Of a DNA stretch of 48,236 nucleotides, positions 34,479 to 44,447 are shown one piece after another; positions within the stretch are counted from its first letter, which is position 1, and the number at the start of each line of letters is the position of its first letter. The notes beneath the pieces are model-generated. The model saw only the letters and a list, made by a program, of their open reading frames with translations, was not told the DNA's origin and made no database searches. Source of the stretch: Acetobacteraceae bacterium (GTDB taxonomy: Bacteria > Pseudomonadota > Alphaproteobacteria > Acetobacterales > Acetobacteraceae); NCBI GenBank assembly GCA_031291795.1, contig JARLIJ010000343.1, forward strand, positions 1 through 48,236, in the 5' to 3' direction. The position numbers were made by a program, and so were the translations under genes.

Positions 34479-35411
34479 ATGGACCTGAAGCAACTCGAAC
34501 ACTTCGTCACCGTCGCCGCGGAGCAGAACTTCACGCGCGCCGCGGTTCGGCTGCATATTGTCCAGTCCGGTCTGTCGGCATCGATCCGCTCGCTGGAGGA
34601 GGAACTTGGTGTTGCCCTGTTCATCCGAACGACCAGGCGGGTGGATCTGACGACCACCGGCCGCGCCTTCCTGGTCGAGGCCCGCCGCGTGCTGGCCGCG
34701 GCGAAGGATGCCCGGCACGTCGTTGACGAGCTCAAGGGGCTGCACCGGGGCATCCTGTCGATCGGTATGATCCAGGGGCTGTCGCCGCTGCTGGACGTCG
34801 CCGACGTGCTGGGCCGGTTTCGCACCGCCCGTCCGAACGTGGAGATCCGGGTCGTGTCCGGCGGGTCGCTGTCGCTGATCGAAGGTGTCCGGACCGGCGA
34901 TCTGGACCTTGCCTTCACGCAGTTCGTCGGGTCCCTGCCGCCGGGCGTGACCGCCTGGATGCTGGCATGTGAACCTTTGGTGGCAGCCTGCGCGCCGTGG
35001 CATCCGCTTGCAGGGAAGCAGAACATTGCCCCGCGCGACCTGGTGGAGGAGACGTTCGTCGATCTGCATCCCGACTGGGGCACGCGCCAGCTGATCGACC
35101 AGGCCTTCGCGCAAAGCCGCCTGTCGCGCCGGATCGGATTCGAGGTCAGCGACCTGACGACTCAGCTGGACCTGGTCGCCCATGGCCTGGGCATTGCCCT
35201 GGTGCCACAGGCTGTCATCGCCCACCGCAACCGGGGGCAGGTCCCGCACGCACTGGGCACGGCGGAACTGGCGGAACCGGAAATCTGCTGGGAGCTTGGT
35301 GTCGTGTTCGCGCATGACGAGCAGCGTCACGCCGTCAGCGCTGTTACACGCGTGTTCCTGGATCTTCTGCGATCCTCCGTCGAGGTTTTGGAGGAAGCCG
35401 AGGCCGTCTGA
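34479..35411 (+). CDS. LysR-family transcription regulator
   Basis: This 310-residue protein has an N-terminal winged helix (MDLKQLEHFVTVAAEQNFTR, VQSGLSASIRSLEEELG) and a C-terminal effector-binding domain (about 95-300, SIGMIQGLSPLL, FEVSDLTTQLDLVAHGLGIA). LysR regulators respond to small molecules and often act on a neighbouring operon. Here the cytochrome c / molybdenum hydroxylase genes follow on the same strand after 183 bases and are the likely target. The ATG at 34479 fits the family; 34461 is an in-frame alternative that adds six residues. Confidence 0.9.
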   Translation: MDLKQLEHFVTVAAEQNFTRAAVRLHIVQSGLSASIRSLEEELGVALFIRTTRRVDLTTTGRAFLVEARRVLAAAKDARHVVDELKGLHRGILSIGMIQGLSPLLDVADVLGRFRTARPNVEIRVVSGGSLSLIEGVRTGDLDLAFTQFVGSLPPGVTAWMLACEPLVAACAPWHPLAGKQNIAPRDLVEETFVDLHPDWGTRQLIDQAFAQSRLSRRIGFEVSDLTTQLDLVAHGLGIALVPQAVIAHRNRGQVPHALGTAELAEPEICWELGVVFAHDEQRHAVSAVTRVFLDLLRSSVEVLEEAEAV

Positions 35412-35594
35412 GCCTCTCCCGCCGCACACGGGTACGTGATTCGGCGCGCTGCGAAGCCGAACTCTGGGTCGCAAGGAAATCGGCCACTGATCGTTCGACC
35501 TGCTGAGTATGATCAGAATAATCCGTTAGACTGCTGTATGCTGCAGTGCGATGCATCCGGCCACCCAAAAAAGGGGTCCGAGCATGGCCATGAA

Positions 35595-36023
35595 ATGGTG
35601 GCGATCGTGACGCTTTCCAGGCGGCACGGTGGTTGCGTGCGGTCCGGTGTGCTGGCCGCATTGGGCGCAGCGTCCTGGTTGTCCGCTTCCGTCGTCGCGG
35701 CGACCGCCGCGGGTGCGCCGGCCGGCGATCCGGCCGCCGGTCGAGCGGCGTTCGGCACGTGCCAGGCGTGCCATTCCACGACCCCCGGCCGGAACGGCGT
35801 CGGGCCGACCCTGGATGACGTGGTCGGACGCCAGGCGGCAACGGTCGGCGGCTACAACTACTCGCCGGCAATGCGGGCGACCCATATTACGTGGGACGGC
35901 GCGTCGTTGAACCGCTTCCTCAGCAATCCGCAATCGGTGGTGCACGGCACGAAGATGTTCGTCGCGGCACCCAATCCGACCACGCGGCAGAACATCATCG
36001 CCTACCTGGCGACCTTGAAATAA
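35595..36023 (+). CDS. Small c-type cytochrome
   Basis: This 142-residue periplasmic protein has a hydrophobic signal peptide ([20 protein letters not shown]). One heme site CQACH follows (about residue 57) and a Met-containing C-terminal part ([11 protein letters not shown]) supplies the sixth ligand. It ends in an amphipathic helix ([14 protein letters not shown]), as in monoheme class I cytochromes. It lies 22 bases before the 2Fe-2S subunit gene, so it probably accepts electrons from the molybdenum hydroxylase. Confidence 0.88.
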   Translation: MVAIVTLSRRHGGCVRSGVLAALGAASWLSASVVAATAAGAPAGDPAAGRAAFGTCQACHSTTPGRNGVGPTLDDVVGRQAATVGGYNYSPAMRATHITWDGASLNRFLSNPQSVVHGTKMFVAAPNPTTRQNIIAYLATLK

Positions 36024-36045
36024 TACAGCGGAGTTCCTGAGAGTC

Positions 36046-36504
36046 ATGATCGAACTCAACGTGAACGGCGTGGTGCACCATGTCGATGCCCCATCCGACA
36101 TGCCACTGCTATGGGCGCTGCGCGACCTGCTGGGGCTGCATGGCACCAAGTTCGGCTGCGGCATCGGCGCCTGCGGCGCCTGCACAGTGCATGTCGACGG
36201 CGACGCGACGCGCGCCTGCGTGACGGCGATCGGCGATGCCCAGGGCAGGCACATCGTCACCATCGAGGGTCTCCACGGCGACCATGGCGACCATCCGCTG
36301 CAACATGCCTGGAAGCAGGTCAATGTGCCGCAATGCGGCTACTGCCAACCCGGCCAGATCATGCAGGCTGCAGCCTTGCTGGCGCAGACGCCGAAGCCGA
36401 CCGACCAGCAGATCGATGACGCCATGATGGGCAACATCTGTCGCTGCGGCACCTATCAGCGCATCAAGACCGCCATCAAGATGGCTGCGGGAGAGCAGGC
36501 ATGA
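36046..36504 (+). CDS. 2Fe-2S subunit of a molybdenum hydroxylase (IorA/CoxS-like)
   Basis: This 152-residue subunit has both iron-sulfur sites of the xanthine dehydrogenase family. The N-terminal plant-type site reads [11 protein letters not shown], and the C-terminal site is made up of [10 protein letters not shown] and GNICRCGTY. It passes electrons from the molybdopterin subunit to an acceptor. It has no signal peptide and probably travels with the Tat-exported large subunit. It overlaps that gene by four bases. The closest annotated group is isoquinoline 1-oxidoreductase alpha subunit or aldehyde dehydrogenase small subunit. Confidence 0.93.
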   Translation: MIELNVNGVVHHVDAPSDMPLLWALRDLLGLHGTKFGCGIGACGACTVHVDGDATRACVTAIGDAQGRHIVTIEGLHGDHGDHPLQHAWKQVNVPQCGYCQPGQIMQAAALLAQTPKPTDQQIDDAMMGNICRCGTYQRIKTAIKMAAGEQA

Positions 36505-38747
36505 TCGCCAACCTCAGCCGTCGTGGCCTGCTGGGAGCCGCCGCCGCATCCGGCCTCGTGCTGGGCTTTCGGGCCGCGGGATACCATCCGATCACCGGCG
36601 CGAAGGCGGCGCCGGCAAGTGCTTTGCTGGCGCCGAACGTCTATGTCGAAATCGAACCGACCGGGCGCGTCACCGTCGTCGTGCCGCGCTCCGAGATGGG
36701 CACCGGCATCAAGACCTCGCTCGCGCAGGCGCTGGCCGACGAGCTGGATGCGGAGTGGGGCGGGATCGTGGTCGTGCAGGCGCAGGGCGACGCCAGATAC
36801 GGCGACCAGAACACCGACGGATCGCGCAGCGTCCGTCAGTTCCTGCTGCCGCTTCGCCGGGCCGGCGCAAGCGCACGCCATATGCTGGTGGCCGCTGCGG
36901 CCGAACGCTGGAAGGTGGCAGCGGCCGATTGCCATACCGAACCGGGTTTCGTCGTCGGCCCGACGGCCGGCCAGCGGCTGGGCTACGGCGCGTTGGTGGA
37001 GGCTGCCGCCCGCCAGCCGGTCCCGCCCGCCGAGGCGCTGACGCTGAAGCCTTCCAGCGCGTGGCGCTATATCGGCAAGCCGCTGCCGGTCGTGGACCTG
37101 GACGACATCGTCCACGGCAAGGCCGTCTACGGCATCGACGTGGTGCTGCCGGGGATGAAATACGCCTCGATCGAGCGTCCACCGGTCTATGGCGGCACGC
37201 TCAAGAGCTACGATGCCAAGGCTGCCCTCGCGGTGCCCGGCGTCGAGCGGGTGGTGGAGATCCCGGCAGCGCCTTTGCCGGCCGGCTTCGCGCCGCTTGG
37301 CGGCCTCGCCGTCATCGCCAACAGCACCTGGGCGGCGCAGCAGGCGCGCCAGAAGCTCACGATCGCCTGGAACGACGGACCGAACGGCAGCTTCGACAGC
37401 GCCACCTATTACAAGGCGCTGGCGACGACGGCGGGGCAGCCTGGGCGGGCGCTGCGCAACGGCGGCAATGTCGATGCGGCGCTGGCTGGTGCGGCGAAGC
37501 GGATCGCCGCGGACTATTTCGTGCCGCATTTGGCGCATGCCATGATGGAGCCCGAGGCAGCGGTCGCACGCATCGTCGACGGACAATGCGAGGTCTGGAC
37601 GGCCACGCAGAACCCGCAGCAGGCACGCCAGACCGTTGCGCAAGCCATCGGCTTCGACCAGGCCCACGTTACGATCAACATCACCCTGCTGGGCGGCGGT
37701 TTCGGTCGCAAATCAAAACCGGATTACGTGGCGGAGGCGGCCTTCCTCGCCCATGCCGTCGGCGCGCCGGTCAAGGTGACCTGGACGCGCGAGGACGACA
37801 TTCGCCACGAATACTTCCACGCCGCCTGCGCGCAGCACATGGAAGCGGGCTTCGATGCCGACGGCAAGGCCGTGGCCTGGCTGCATCGCAGCGTGTTTCC
37901 GTCCATCCGCAGCACGTTCTCGCCCGATGTCACCTACGGGGCGGAAGGCGAGATGGACCAGGGCGTGGTCGACATGCCGTACGACATCGCCAATGTGCGG
38001 TGCGAGAACGGACCGGCCGCGGCGCATGTGCGGATCGGATGGTATCGTTCCGTCTACAACATTCCGCACGGCTTCGCGGTCGGCTCGTTCGTCGACGAGA
38101 TGGCGGTCGCCGCCGGCAAGGATCCCGTCGAGTTCATCATCGCGTTGCTTGGCGAACCGCGGATCGTCGACCTGCACGCCATGGGCGTGAACTACGGCAA
38201 TTACGGTGCGTCGCTGGCGGATTATCCGATCGACACGGCGCGCCATCGCGCGGTCGTGCAGCTTGCCGCCGAACGGTCGGGGTGGGGTGCCAAGCTGCCG
38301 CCCCGGACGGGGATGGGCATCGCCGTGCATCGCAGCTTCCTGACTTACGTGGCCGCAGTGGCGCGGGTTGGCGTGGGCAGCGACGGGACCGTTGCGGTGC
38401 AGCGGATCGACCTCGCGGTCGATTGCGGCCAGGTGGTCAATCCGGACCGCGTGACGGCGCAGTTCGAAGGGGCCGCGATCATGGGCCTGGGCAACACGCT
38501 GTTCAGCTCGCTGTCCTTCAAGGAGGGCCAGGTGCAGGAGACGAATTTCGGCGATTATGCGGTGGCACGCATGGACTCGACGCCGGAGACGCATGTCCAC
38601 ATCGTGCCCAGCGAAGCCCCGCCGGCGGGGGTGGGGGAGCCGGGCGTGCCGCCGGCGTCGGCCGCCATCTGCAACGCCATCTACGCAGCGACGGGACGGC
38701 GCATCCGCTCCCTGCCGGTCGATCCGCGGCAGTTGACGACGTCATGA
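36501..38747 (+). CDS. Molybdopterin-binding subunit of a periplasmic molybdenum hydroxylase (IorB-like)
   Basis: This 748-residue protein begins with a twin-arginine signal ([19 protein letters not shown]), so the folded holoenzyme is exported. The text then shows [55 protein letters not shown] (molybdopterin loop) and [12 protein letters not shown] with the catalytic Glu region. This group oxidises aldehydes or N-heterocycles such as isoquinoline. The two-subunit plus cytochrome c layout is like the aldehyde and IorAB-type enzymes of Acetobacteraceae. The substrate cannot be fixed. The FAD subunit is absent, consistent with cytochrome coupling. Confidence 0.92.
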   Translation: MIANLSRRGLLGAAAASGLVLGFRAAGYHPITGAKAAPASALLAPNVYVEIEPTGRVTVVVPRSEMGTGIKTSLAQALADELDAEWGGIVVVQAQGDARYGDQNTDGSRSVRQFLLPLRRAGASARHMLVAAAAERWKVAAADCHTEPGFVVGPTAGQRLGYGALVEAAARQPVPPAEALTLKPSSAWRYIGKPLPVVDLDDIVHGKAVYGIDVVLPGMKYASIERPPVYGGTLKSYDAKAALAVPGVERVVEIPAAPLPAGFAPLGGLAVIANSTWAAQQARQKLTIAWNDGPNGSFDSATYYKALATTAGQPGRALRNGGNVDAALAGAAKRIAADYFVPHLAHAMMEPEAAVARIVDGQCEVWTATQNPQQARQTVAQAIGFDQAHVTINITLLGGGFGRKSKPDYVAEAAFLAHAVGAPVKVTWTREDDIRHEYFHAACAQHMEAGFDADGKAVAWLHRSVFPSIRSTFSPDVTYGAEGEMDQGVVDMPYDIANVRCENGPAAAHVRIGWYRSVYNIPHGFAVGSFVDEMAVAAGKDPVEFIIALLGEPRIVDLHAMGVNYGNYGASLADYPIDTARHRAVVQLAAERSGWGAKLPPRTGMGIAVHRSFLTYVAAVARVGVGSDGTVAVQRIDLAVDCGQVVNPDRVTAQFEGAAIMGLGNTLFSSLSFKEGQVQETNFGDYAVARMDSTPETHVHIVPSEAPPAGVGEPGVPPASAAICNAIYAATGRRIRSLPVDPRQLTTS

Positions 38748-38841
38748 ACGGGTAGCCGGCGATCGCAGCGGCGAACCAGCCGGAGGCAGACGCAGTCGGC
38801 GTCGCGCCGAACTGCCGCTGCGTCGTCCCCGGCTTCTGAAA

Positions 38842-40077
38842 TCACATGCTTCTCAGGACGTTCTTGAAGAACCGACCACCGCGCATGATCGCTGCCATGT
38901 GGCTGCCCTGGTCCTGCAGGACGCTCAGGTCGCGATAGGGATCGCCTGCCACGACCAGCAGGTCGGCATAGCTGCCGGGCGCGAGCACGCCGATCTCGCC
39001 TTCCATCCTGCAAAGCCGCGCGCCCATCTGCGTGGCGGCGAACAGGATTTCGTGTGCCGGCAGCACGCGGGAGCGGATTTCGAACTCCATCGACTGGTAT
39101 TTGTGCAGGCCGCCGAGCAGGTCGGAGCCATAGGCCATCGGCAGGCCGGCACGCCGCATGATGTCCAGTGATTCCAGGCCGGCCTTTCGAACAGTCTCGA
39201 TCTTGGCGACGGATTCCAGTTTCAGGCCGAGCGCGGCGCCTTCCAGGGCGAGGCCTTCGTAGGCGGCAAGGGTCGGGATCGCGACCGCGCCGGCCTTTAC
39301 CGCAAGCTCTGCCGTGGGGGACTGGATCAGGTTGCAGTGTTCCAGCGAGTGCACGCCGCATTCGACCGCGCGGCGGATCGCCTGGTCAGTATAGAGGTGG
39401 GCGGACACGTAGAAGCCGGCGTTCTCCGCCTCCTCCACCGCCGCGCGGATTTCGTCGCGGGAGAAACCAAGTGCGTGGATCGGATCGTTGGGTGAGGCGA
39501 CGCCGCCATTGGCCATGATCTTGATGAACTGCGCTCCGGCCTTGATCTCTTCCCGTGAGGCACGGCGGATGGCATCGACGCCATCGACCAGCCGGCCGAG
39601 GGATCCGACGCGGCCGCCGAAATCGGGGCGGTCGTCGAACCGGCCGCGCACGTCGGTGTGGCCGCCGGTCTGGCCCAGCGCCTTGCCGCAGATGACCAGG
39701 CGCGGACCGTCGATCAGGCCTTCCTCGACGCCCGCGACAAGGCCGGCATCCGCGCCGCCCAGGTCGCGTACCGTCGTGAAGCCGCGCATCAGCATCGCGT
39801 TCATCACCCGCGAGGCCCGCAAGGTCGCCAGCGAGGACGGCTGCGCGGCGTTGGCGGCCAGGTCGACCATGGCGGCGATGACATGCACATGCGAGTCCAC
39901 CAGGCCCGGCATCAGGGTCTTGCCCTCCAGGTCGATGCGCGTCGCGCTCGCGGACCGGATCGGGCGTTCGGAGACTTCCTTGACCCGGTCGTCCTCGACC
40001 AGCACGTCGATGCCGTCGAGCAACTCCGTCCGGTCGGGATCGAGGAAACGGCCGCCGGTGAACAGATAGGATGTCAT
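38842..40077 (-). CDS. Amidohydrolase of the imidazolonepropionase-like / Xaa-Pro dipeptidase type
   Basis: This 411-residue metal-dependent hydrolase has the HxH metal pair (DSHVHVIA), the lysine/His region (AQFIKIMANGG, VSAHLYTDQA, VHSLEHCN) and the late Asp in YGSDLLGG. This branch of the amidohydrolase superfamily includes prolidases that split Xaa-Pro and Xaa-Hyp dipeptides. The ATG at 40077 gives the normal N-terminus (TSYLFTGGRFLDP). It lies at the end of the minus-strand transporter/epimerase unit, so release of proline or hydroxyproline from peptides is a reasonable role. Confidence 0.83.
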   Translation of the reverse strand: MTSYLFTGGRFLDPDRTELLDGIDVLVEDDRVKEVSERPIRSASATRIDLEGKTLMPGLVDSHVHVIAAMVDLAANAAQPSSLATLRASRVMNAMLMRGFTTVRDLGGADAGLVAGVEEGLIDGPRLVICGKALGQTGGHTDVRGRFDDRPDFGGRVGSLGRLVDGVDAIRRASREEIKAGAQFIKIMANGGVASPNDPIHALGFSRDEIRAAVEEAENAGFYVSAHLYTDQAIRRAVECGVHSLEHCNLIQSPTAELAVKAGAVAIPTLAAYEGLALEGAALGLKLESVAKIETVRKAGLESLDIMRRAGLPMAYGSDLLGGLHKYQSMEFEIRSRVLPAHEILFAATQMGARLCRMEGEIGVLAPGSYADLLVVAGDPYRDLSVLQDQGSHMAAIMRGGRFFKNVLRSM

Positions 40078-40096
40078 GGCTCTCTCTCCGAATATG

Positions 40097-41356
40097 TCAG
40101 GCAGAGTGTGCAACGCGTCGCATGAAGCGGCCAGGGTCGAACGGATGCAGGTCGATGCCGGGCGGTTCGTCGGCCACCAGTGCCGCCACGATCCGCGCGC
40201 TGACGGCGGCCAGCGTCAGCCCGAGATGCTGATGCCCTGCCGCAACGACCAGGTTGGCGATGCCGGGCGCACGGCCGAGCGCGGGCAGGTAGTCCGGCAG
40301 GGTCGGCCGGTCGCCTTGCCAGCGCGATGTCGTTTCGATTTGCGTTGCGAACAGCTGCCGCACATGCGCGGCCAGGATATCGGCGCGCGCCCAGTCGGGG
40401 GCCCGCCCCGCGGCGCCGAGCTCCACCGTCCCGGCCAGGCGGATGCCGTGCTCCATGGGCGTCAGGACGAAGCCGCGCTCGTTGAATGTTGTCGGCAGCG
40501 GCACCGGCAATGCGCCGATCGCCAGCATCGCGTGGTAGCCCCGTTCGGCCGTCAGCGGCAGCGACACGCCGAGCTGCCGCCCGAGCGCCGCGCTGGCAAG
40601 TCCCGCGGTGAGCACGACCGCATCGACCGGGTGCTCGCCGTGTGGCGTGGCCAGCGCTGCGATTTGGGCCCCGTCACGTTGGAAGCCGGTGACCGGTGCC
40701 GGGACGATCTCTCCGCCGTCGGCCGCGAAACGGTCTGCCAGTGCCTGCACGAGCCGGAACGGATCGACCACATGCGCTGCCTGCGGGTACAGCCGCCCGG
40801 AAGCGGGCGTGATGGCCAGGGCAGGGAGGTGCTGCATGACCTCGGCGGCGGTCAGGTCCTGGAACGTCATGCCGTGGGCCGCCAGGATGCGGCCCTCGGC
40901 GGCAGCGGCGGCGGCGCCCGCCGGCGTCTCCATCACGTTCAGCGCGCCCTCCTGGCGCAACATGGCCGAAAGGCCGGACGCAAGCAGCTCCGCCTGCCAA
41001 TCCTGCAGTGCCGTGGCCAGAAGAGCCGTCAGCGCTGCCGTTCCGGCCGACACGCGCATCGGCCGCGCCGCCAGGGCGAAGCGCGCCAGCCAGGGCGACA
41101 ATGCGGGCAGGCCACGCCAGCGCAGGATCAGCGGCCCCAGAGGATCGGTGAGCATGCGCGGCGCCGCGGCCAGCACGTCCGGACGCGCCAGCGGGCGCAC
41201 ATGGTCGAGCGCGATATGGCCGGCATTGCCGGACGAGCACAGCGCGCCGGGCGGCTCTGGATCGAACAGCACCACGCGCCGCCCGGCACGCTGCAGGGCG
41301 CGCGCACACGCCACGCCCAGCACGCCGGCGCCGATGACCGCGACCGCATCGGCCAT
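40097..41356 (-). CDS. FAD-dependent D-amino-acid dehydrogenase (DadA family)
   Basis: This 419-residue flavoprotein has the dinucleotide motif VIGAGVLGVACARALQRAG at the start and the C-terminal DadA text (PTLPDYLPALGRAP and AAGHQHLGLTLA). It oxidises D-amino acids and passes electrons to the quinone pool. Next to a hydroxyproline-epimerase-like gene, the likely substrate is cis-4-hydroxy-D-proline, as in known HypOX-type enzymes. The ATG at 41356 sets the motif at residue 7. It lies 14 bases from the epimerase gene. Confidence 0.88.
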   Translation of the reverse strand: MADAVAVIGAGVLGVACARALQRAGRRVVLFDPEPPGALCSSGNAGHIALDHVRPLARPDVLAAAPRMLTDPLGPLILRWRGLPALSPWLARFALAARPMRVSAGTAALTALLATALQDWQAELLASGLSAMLRQEGALNVMETPAGAAAAAAEGRILAAHGMTFQDLTAAEVMQHLPALAITPASGRLYPQAAHVVDPFRLVQALADRFAADGGEIVPAPVTGFQRDGAQIAALATPHGEHPVDAVVLTAGLASAALGRQLGVSLPLTAERGYHAMLAIGALPVPLPTTFNERGFVLTPMEHGIRLAGTVELGAAGRAPDWARADILAAHVRQLFATQIETTSRWQGDRPTLPDYLPALGRAPGIANLVVAAGHQHLGLTLAAVSARIVAALVADEPPGIDLHPFDPGRFMRRVAHSA

Positions 41357-41370
41357 GCCGCGCGGCCCGC

Positions 41371-42396
41371 TCAGACGACGAAGCCCGCGCGCAGGGGATC
41401 GCGCTCGTTCACGAAGATCGTGTTGATCCCGTGCATGCGTGCCCAGCCGGAGATGCTGGGAATGATCGCCGCGTGGTTGCCGACCTTCGCCGTTGCCTCG
41501 ACACGGCCGTCGAACAGCGTACCGATGATGCTCTCGTGGATGAACTCGCTGCCCTCCGACAGCGCACCGCGCGCGGCGAGCTGCGCCATGCGGGCCGAGG
41601 TCCCGGTTCCGCATGGGGACCGGTCCACCGCGCGGTCGCCGTAGAACACCGCATTGCGGGCGTGGGCGCGCCTGTCGCGTGGCTTGCCGGTCCACATGAT
41701 GTGGCTGACGCCGCGGATCGTCTTGTCCTCGGGGTGCACCACCTCGATCGCCTGGTTGACCTGGCGCCGCAGTTCGCCGCTGTAGCGCAGGACATGATCG
41801 GCCGAGAGGTCCTCCAGCCCGTCATAGCCGGGCTGCGGCTCGATGATGGCGTAGAAGTTCCCGCCATAGGCGATGTCCACGCGCAATGGCCCAAGGCCGG
41901 GCAGGTCGACCGGCACGTCGGTGTGGGCGAGGTAGGATGCGATGTTGCGGATGCGGACGCTGTCGATATGCTCGCCGCGGCGTTCATAGGTGGCGACGAC
42001 CCGCCCGGCGGGGGCATCGAGGCGCAGTTCGCCCTCGACCGCCGGGCGCGCGAGGCCGTTCTCCAGCGCCATCGTCACCGAACCGATCGTGCCGTGGCCG
42101 CACATCGGCAGCGCGCCGGAGACCTCGATGAACAGGATCGCCACGTCGCAATCCTTGCGCGTCGGCGCGTAGAGGATCGAGCCGGACATCACCGCGTGGC
42201 CGCGCGGCTCGAACATCAGTGCGCGGCGGACCCAGTCGTGGTGCTGGATGAAGTCCTGCCGCTTCTCGCTCATGGTTGCCCCGCGCAGGAAGGGCGCGCC
42301 ACCGGTGACGAGGCGCACCGGATTGCCGCAGGTGTGGCCATCGAGGCAGGTGAAGGTGTGGTTGCCCGGCGGCACAGGCATCATCGGACCCTGCAT
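41371..42396 (-). CDS. Proline racemase-family enzyme, 4-hydroxyproline 2-epimerase-like
   Basis: This 341-residue protein has both catalytic cysteines: Cys99 in MCGHGTIG and Cys262 in DRSPCGTGTSA. The Cys/Cys pair separates racemases and epimerases from the Thr/Cys dehydratases. The N-terminal CLDGHTCGNPVRLV is typical. The reaction would be trans-4-hydroxy-L-proline to cis-4-hydroxy-D-proline. The ATG at 42396 overlaps the stop of a short frame with a strong ribosome site, noted separately. Whether it prefers proline or hydroxyproline cannot be read with certainty. Confidence 0.88.
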   Translation of the reverse strand: MQGPMMPVPPGNHTFTCLDGHTCGNPVRLVTGGAPFLRGATMSEKRQDFIQHHDWVRRALMFEPRGHAVMSGSILYAPTRKDCDVAILFIEVSGALPMCGHGTIGSVTMALENGLARPAVEGELRLDAPAGRVVATYERRGEHIDSVRIRNIASYLAHTDVPVDLPGLGPLRVDIAYGGNFYAIIEPQPGYDGLEDLSADHVLRYSGELRRQVNQAIEVVHPEDKTIRGVSHIMWTGKPRDRRAHARNAVFYGDRAVDRSPCGTGTSARMAQLAARGALSEGSEFIHESIIGTLFDGRVEATAKVGNHAAIIPSISGWARMHGINTIFVNERDPLRAGFVV

Positions 42397-42452
42397 CAGC
42401 CGGCCATTCCCGTCGGGAAAGGCGGCAGCGGCCGCGTGGCGCGCATGATCAT
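42396..42452 (-). other. 18-codon frame with a strong ribosome site coupled to the epimerase start
   Basis: From the ATG at 42452 a short frame (MIMRATRPLPPFPTGMAG) runs to a TGA that shares one base with the epimerase ATG (TGATG). GGAAGGAGG lies just upstream of the short frame, while the epimerase ATG itself has no comparable site. Ribosomes may load on the short frame and re-initiate. Alternatively, the epimerase start is annotated differently in relatives. Confidence 0.4.
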
Positions 42453-42482
42453 GCGGGGACGTCCTCCTTCCGGGGCAATGCG

Positions 42483-43361
42483 TCAGGCACGGTAGCGGCG
42501 CGGGATCAGCATGTTCGCGAACACGGTCAGCAGCAGCGTCGTGCCCATCAGGATGAACGCCAGCGCGGCGGCGAACGGCCAGTTGTTGTTGGTGCCAAAT
42601 TCCCAGTACAGCAGCGGCGCCATCATCTGGAAGCGCGGGCCGCCAAGCAGGACTGGTGTCGCATAGGCGTTCATCGAGAGGATGAAGCACATGACGGCGG
42701 CAATCGCGACACCCGGCAGCACCAGCGGCCACACAACCCGCCAAAATGCCCGGACCGGCGGCGCGCCAAGGGCCTGCGCCGCCTGCTCCAGCTGGACGTC
42801 GACGCGGTCGAACACGCTCTGCATCGTCAGGACGAGGTAGGGCAGGTTGAACGACACGATGCCGACGATCACCGCGGTCGGGGTGAACATCAGGTCCAGC
42901 CTGGTGGCGAACAGCCGGGTCGTGGCGATGTCCATCAGGCCGCCGCGCGCCAGCAGGATCATCCAGCCGACGGTGCGCACGGTGCTGCCGATGAACAGCG
43001 GCAGGATGACGCCCAGCATGCACACGCCCTTCCAGCGCGGCGCCATGCGCGCCAGCCGCCACGCCAGCGGCAGGCCGAACAGCACGCAGAGCAGGGTGCT
43101 CAGCACCGCAACCCCGATCGTGGTGCGCATCACGCCGAGGTAGAACGTGTCGGTAAAGAAACGCAGGTAGTTCTCGGGCGTCACGGCCTCGATCATCAGG
43201 TCGGTGGCGCTGTAGCGGTTGGCGCTGTAACGGGCGAGCAGCAGCAGCGGCGCGACCATCGTCACCAGCACGACGCAGGTCGCCGGCCCGAGGAACGCCC
43301 CCGCCGCCAGTCCCTGGGCGGTCCTGCTGCGGCGCCCTGCGGCGATATCAGCCCCCATCAC
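42483..43361 (-). CDS. ABC transporter permease, polyamine/opine type (PotB-like)
   Basis: This 292-residue inner-membrane protein has six predicted helices. The EAA loop reads LEQAAQALGAPPVRAFWRVV, which docks with the ATPase. It belongs to the PotB group of spermidine/putrescine and related importers. It lies three bases from the binding-protein gene. With the second permease, ATPase and binding protein it makes a complete importer. Confidence 0.92.
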   Translation of the reverse strand: MMGADIAAGRRSRTAQGLAAGAFLGPATCVVLVTMVAPLLLLARYSANRYSATDLMIEAVTPENYLRFFTDTFYLGVMRTTIGVAVLSTLLCVLFGLPLAWRLARMAPRWKGVCMLGVILPLFIGSTVRTVGWMILLARGGLMDIATTRLFATRLDLMFTPTAVIVGIVSFNLPYLVLTMQSVFDRVDVQLEQAAQALGAPPVRAFWRVVWPLVLPGVAIAAVMCFILSMNAYATPVLLGGPRFQMMAPLLYWEFGTNNNWPFAAALAFILMGTTLLLTVFANMLIPRRYRA

Positions 43362-43364
43362 CGC

Positions 43365-44447
43365 TCAGCCGTGCTGGATGGTCTTCTTCCACCACTCCGC
43401 CAGCTCGGGCTGCATCTTCGAGACATAGGCCAGATCCGGCGGGATCAGCTTCGGCGCCGGATCGGGCAGCGCGAGCTGCTCCGCGACCTTGCCCGACAGG
43501 CCGGCATTGTCGATCGTCGGCAAATAGCCCATGTGTTCGGCGAAGCCCTGCTGCGCCGAAGGTTCCAGCATGGCGTTGATGTATTTGTAGGCGCCTTCCT
43601 TGTTGGGCGCATTCTTTGGCACCACCATGCCGGAGATGTAGACGACGCAACCCTCCTTCGGGAACGAGGCCTTCACCGGGATGCCGGCGTTCTGCCACAT
43701 CACCACGCGGGCGAGCCACATCAGTCCGACATTCAGCTCGCCGGACTTGTAGGGCGGGCCGGCGGAGTCCGTCGTCGGGTACAGCTTCAACCCGTTGGCG
43801 TTCAGCTTGACCAGCAGGTCCTTGGCCTTGTCCATGTCGCTGGTCGTGCCGCTGGCGTAGATCGAGGCGGCCATCATGGCATAGATGTAGTTGATGTCCG
43901 GGAAGCCGACCTTGCCGGCGTATTTCGGGTCCATCAGCCCCTCGAAGGAAGTCGGCGGTTCGGGCACCCGTTCCGGATTGTAGATGATCACCTGCGGGCT
44001 GTAGATATGCGGCGCGAAGGTCGCCGTCCCGAGGTTCGGCAGCGCGTGCTTCAGGTTGGGGACCTTGGTGGCGTCCAGTTCCTCCAGCAGCCCCATCTCG
44101 GCCAGCTGGTAGCTGGCCACGGCCTGCACCGACACGACATCCGAGGCCCCACGCGGCAGCCGGCGCTGGGCCTGCAGCTTGGCGACGCGCGGCGCTTCGT
44201 CGCCGAGGTCCTGGACCACCTCGATGCCTTCCTTCTGCAGGATCGGCACCTCGACGTTCTCATGCAGCAGGCGCGCGTAGTCGCCGCCCCAGGTGGTCAG
44301 GACGATGCGGCTGGATTGCGCCCGTGCCGCGCTGTCGATGACCGCGGGCGCGGCCAGGGGGGCGACGATCGCCACCGCCCCGGTCAACGCCTGCCGGCGC
44401 GAGAGCAGCATGCGCCGGCGCGACCGGACTGCGTCTTTATCGTGCAT
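43365..44447 (-). CDS. ABC transporter substrate-binding protein, polyamine type (PotD/PotF-like)
   Basis: This 360-residue protein has an arginine-rich export signal (RSRRRMLLSRRQALTGAVAI) that may be Tat-type. The mature part begins with IVLTTWGGDYARLL, typical of the SBP_bac_8/PotD group. It shows NPERVPEPPTSFEGLMDPKY and KEGAYKYINAMLEPSAQQ, as in binding proteins for polyamines, opines or betaines. AAGGTGG lies before the ATG at 44447. It overlaps the ATPase gene by eleven bases. Confidence 0.9.
   Translation of the reverse strand: MHDKDAVRSRRRMLLSRRQALTGAVAIVAPLAAPAVIDSAARAQSSRIVLTTWGGDYARLLHENVEVPILQKEGIEVVQDLGDEAPRVAKLQAQRRLPRGASDVVSVQAVASYQLAEMGLLEELDATKVPNLKHALPNLGTATFAPHIYSPQVIIYNPERVPEPPTSFEGLMDPKYAGKVGFPDINYIYAMMAASIYASGTTSDMDKAKDLLVKLNANGLKLYPTTDSAGPPYKSGELNVGLMWLARVVMWQNAGIPVKASFPKEGCVVYISGMVVPKNAPNKEGAYKYINAMLEPSAQQGFAEHMGYLPTIDNAGLSGKVAEQLALPDPAPKLIPPDLAYVSKMQPELAEWWKKTIQHG

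Noticed and set aside
36755-38755. Open frame of 666 codons overlapping the molybdopterin subunit gene in another frame
   Set aside because: Arg/Gly/Ala-rich translation without domains; the main frame carries the twin-arginine signal and molybdopterin motifs. Such frames are usual in high-GC DNA.
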